Part shown: in pieces, positions 63,716 through 64,000 of the stretch | How the letters are laid out: the number at the start of each line of letters is the position of its first letter | How positions within the stretch are numbered: the first letter of the stretch is position 1 | Assembly: GCA_009929735.1 (NCBI GenBank) | Contig: RZZU01000005.1 | Span: forward strand, 41,780 to 105,779 | Direction: 5' to 3' | DNA length: 64,000 bases | DNA from: Clostridia bacterium | GTDB taxonomy: Bacteria; Bacillota; Clostridia; Lachnospirales; Anaerotignaceae | The notes under the pieces: model-generated | What the model was told of the DNA's origin: nothing | The model's database searches: none | The model's input: only the letters and a program-made list of their open reading frames with translations | Translations under genes and position numbers: made by a program

Positions 63716-63789
63716 TGGGTCTTCAGGGACTCGAACCCGGGACCGTCCGGTTATGAGCCGGATGCTCTAACCAACTGAGCTAAAGACCC
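63716..63789 (-). tRNA. tRNA-Ile2 (CAT anticodon, lysidine type)
   Basis: The acceptor GGGTCTT pairs with AAGACCC. The anticodon loop CTCATAA within CCGG stems matches tRNA-Ile2, whose C34 is changed to lysidine by TilS to read AUA. A Met identity is less likely given the body sequence. Confidence 0.8.
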
Positions 63790-63813
63790 AAAAACAATAC
63801 CCATATAAAAGTA

Positions 63814-63886
63814 AGCCGATGATCGGACTCGAACCGATAACCTGCTGATTACAAGTCAGCTGCTCTGCCAATTGAGCCACATCGGC
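63814..63886 (-). tRNA. tRNA-Thr (TGT anticodon)
   Basis: The acceptor GCCGATG pairs with CATCGGC. The anticodon stem GCTGA/TCAGC closes the loop CTTGTAA with anticodon TGT. It is the first tRNA after 5S rRNA in transcription order. Confidence 0.95.
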
Positions 63887-63900
63887 TTAAAAATAGATTT

Positions 63901-64000
63901 CGGCAACCATCTACTTTCCCAGGCAGCTTCCCACCAAGTATCATCGACCGCTCAGGTCTTAACCGACGTGTTCGGAATGGGAACGGGTGTGTCCCCTGAG
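63901..64000 (-). rRNA. rrf: 5S ribosomal RNA (3' part, continues beyond window)
   Basis: The minus strand reads ACACCCGTTCCCATTCCGAA, then CACGTCGGTTAAG, and finally TGGGAAAGTAGATGGTTGCC, the conserved core and 3' end of bacterial 5S rRNA. The first bases of the gene lie off the right edge. It marks the tail of an rrn operon that continues into the tRNA cluster. Confidence 0.93.

Noticed and set aside
63716..63789. Initiator tRNA-Met
   Set aside because: The CAT anticodon is present, but the acceptor and body match tRNA-Ile2 rather than the initiator pattern.

Overview
The window reads as chromosomal DNA of a low-GC, anaerobic, endospore-forming Clostridia bacterium (Lachnospirales-like). 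The evidence is a full spoIIIA operon and sigH, AT-rich intergenic DNA, class III hybrid cluster protein, NifS/NifU-type Fe-S assembly, methionine gamma-lyase, Fe-S-type serine dehydratase, a T-box leader and a CIRCE element. The amino-acid catabolism (Met, Ser, malate/fumarate) suggests an amino-acid or organic-acid fermenter; a genus such as Anaerotignum is only a guess.

Layout. 1-5.2 kb: partial fabH, an ECF sigma/anti-sigma pair, a B3/B4-domain protein divergent from a LysR regulator, and methionine gamma-lyase. 5.4-12 kb: an unknown protein, a rubredoxin-hcp operon whose rubredoxin carries an in-frame amber codon, a membrane diguanylate cyclase with a structured leader, a dead TetR gene, an adhesin-like fragment, an SRPBCC protein and a SpoU-type methylase. 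12-22.8 kb: LUD protein, YaiI protein, malic enzyme plus fumarase, thiamine-binding protein plus HAD phosphatase, YigZ, two tandem micro-proteins, a cold-shock gene with an attenuator-like leader, and a serine operon (sdaAB-sdaAA-sstT). 23.5-31.3 kb: groES-groEL under CIRCE, an atypical thioredoxin reductase, an EF-G paralogue and nifS-nifU.

31.6-47.2 kb is a long minus-strand housekeeping and sporulation block. In transcription order it is spoIIIAA-AH, asp23, nusB, xseA-xseB, polyprenyl synthase, PAP2-like protein, dxs, tlyA, nadK, argR, recN. 47.3-54.5 kb carries LytTR and GDSL genes, an amidase, an alcohol dehydrogenase, a DEDDh exonuclease, purA and an ANTAR protein. 55.2-61.9 kb is the minus-strand block ispF, T-box(Cys), cysE, cysS, mrnC, rlmB, yacP, sigH, tRNA-Thr, preceded upstream by a flavodoxin-like gene. 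After a 1.4-kb stretch without recognisable genes, the window ends in five tRNA genes and the 3' part of a 5S rRNA, the tail of an rrn operon on the minus strand.

The most unusual content is non-coding. A family of about 110-220 bp hairpin-rich mosaic elements (3 copies) has near-terminal inverted repeats and shuffled modules, and one copy is bracketed by a duplicated terminator hairpin. There is also a shorter dispersed palindromic motif (4 copies), and several structured leaders. No CRISPR array, prophage or intact insertion sequence was seen.
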